23,561 nt of DNA from contig CAVLCU010000021.1 of the NCBI GenBank assembly GCA_963661545.1, positions 1-23,561 of the forward strand. The letters are read 5' to 3'. Shown here in pieces: positions 23,267-23,561 of the stretch (positions within the stretch are counted from its first letter, which is position 1; each line of letters opens with the position of its first letter). This DNA is from Scatomonas sp963661545. GTDB taxonomy: Bacteria > Bacillota > Clostridia > Lachnospirales > Lachnospiraceae. The notes below the pieces were generated by a model, which worked only from the letters and a program-made list of their open reading frames with translations, ran no database searches and had not been told where the DNA came from. Both the position numbers and the translations under genes were made by a program.

Positions 23267-23298
23267 CGACTGCTCCGCACTTCGTGCTCCCGCAGTCG
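23267..23298 (-). repeat. Hairpin element copy 5
   Basis: On the minus strand this reads CGACTGC-GGGA-GCAC-GAA-GTGC-GGA-GCAGTCG. It is the same fold as copy 2, with two compensated base-pair changes in the outer stem. A TATC-looped GCCC/GGGC stem follows at 23318-23329. Confidence 0.8.
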
Positions 23299-23490
23299 CC
23301 GCCGGTATCAACAATCCGCCCTATCGGGCTACTTGTCGATACCGTCTTGCCCGACAAATATCCGTGCTTCGGCGCAAGCCCCTCACGGGACTAGCTCCGC
23401 GTCGCAAGCTTGCCCTCAGCCCGGCTGCTTGTCGGGGCTTTCTGAGTAACGTCCATGGCGGCTGACGCCGCCCCCACCAGGTATGAAAGC

Positions 23491-23522
23491 CGACTGCTCC
23501 GCACTTCGTGCTCCCGCAGTCG
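23491..23522 (-). repeat. Hairpin element copy 6
   Basis: Identical to copy 5, 224 bp further on, with its TATC-looped stem at 23542-23553. Confidence 0.8.
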
Positions 23523-23561
23523 CCGCCGGTATCAACAATCCGCCCTATCGGGCTACTTGTC

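Larger units (their letters stand above)
23110..23561. repeat. Right-edge 224-bp tandem repeat array
   Basis: A 224-bp unit at 23163-23386 is followed by a second copy from 23387, identical over the 175 bases visible before the window ends. A partial edge starts near 23110. The array is inverted relative to the left-edge repeats. Besides the hairpin element and the GATA/TATC stem, each unit contains GGCGGC-TGAC-GCCGCC, GCAAGCTTGC, CAGCCCGGCTG, and a GAAAGCC/GGCTTTC pair enclosing much of the unit. Open frames inside it are not credible genes. Confidence 0.9.

Noticed and set aside
23023..23465. Several overlapping frames in the right-edge repeats (for example 23231-23449)
   Set aside because: They repeat with the 224-bp unit and encode Arg/Ala/Pro-rich nonsense; the structured repeat explains them.
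1..23561. A 23-kb composite transposon bounded by inverted repeats
   Set aside because: The edges carry inverted repeat arrays, but housekeeping valS lies inside, there is no transposase or integrase, and further copies occur in the interior. Dispersed chromosomal repeats explain it better.

Overview
The window looks like a piece of a Gram-positive Clostridia chromosome, most likely Lachnospiraceae-like. I infer this from gene content only: a lipoteichoic-acid-synthase-type sulfatase, a CpsB-type PHP phosphatase, sigma-A-like TTGACA/TATAAT promoters and strong AGGAGG ribosome sites. A 10-base run of N at 9842-9851 marks a scaffold gap.

Layout. 1-230: hairpin-rich repeats. 251-6361, plus strand: promoter, terminator-bearing leader, valS, an LTA-synthase-like sulfatase and a YkuE-like metallophosphoesterase. 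6417-7784, minus strand: a MATE transporter with a near-consensus promoter. 8113-9828: an AAA-ATPase/PD-(D/E)XK protein. 9825-14289: a peptide-maturation locus with an HPr-kinase-like protein, a PqqD-type recognition protein, a radical SAM/SPASM enzyme, two Cys-rich precursors sharing a leader, a double-glycine-leader peptide, a second precursor-like small protein and an ECF-type sigma factor. 14303-19437: an export module of the NHLM type with a very short membrane-fusion-like protein, a C39-peptidase ABC transporter and a second ABC transporter. 19488-19991: an S24/S26 peptidase. 20002-23170: a Wzm/Wzt-like polysaccharide or teichoic-acid ABC exporter and a CpsB-like phosphatase. 23110-23561: at least two 224-bp tandem repeats, in inverted orientation to the repeats at the left edge.

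How the genes may work together (inference). PqqD would bind the common leader of the two Cys-rich precursors and present them to the SPASM enzyme, which would install thioether or similar links; precursor 1 has six cysteines at exact four-residue steps, like SCIFF/ranthipeptide cores. The C39 transporter would cut after Gly-Gly and export. The double-glycine peptide and the small protein before the sigma gene are equally good export substrates. The sigma factor probably controls at least the export genes.

The least explained part is the hairpin repeat family. It occurs as tandem units at both window edges and as single degenerate copies in two intergenic gaps of the peptide locus, and its stems differ between copies by compensatory changes.
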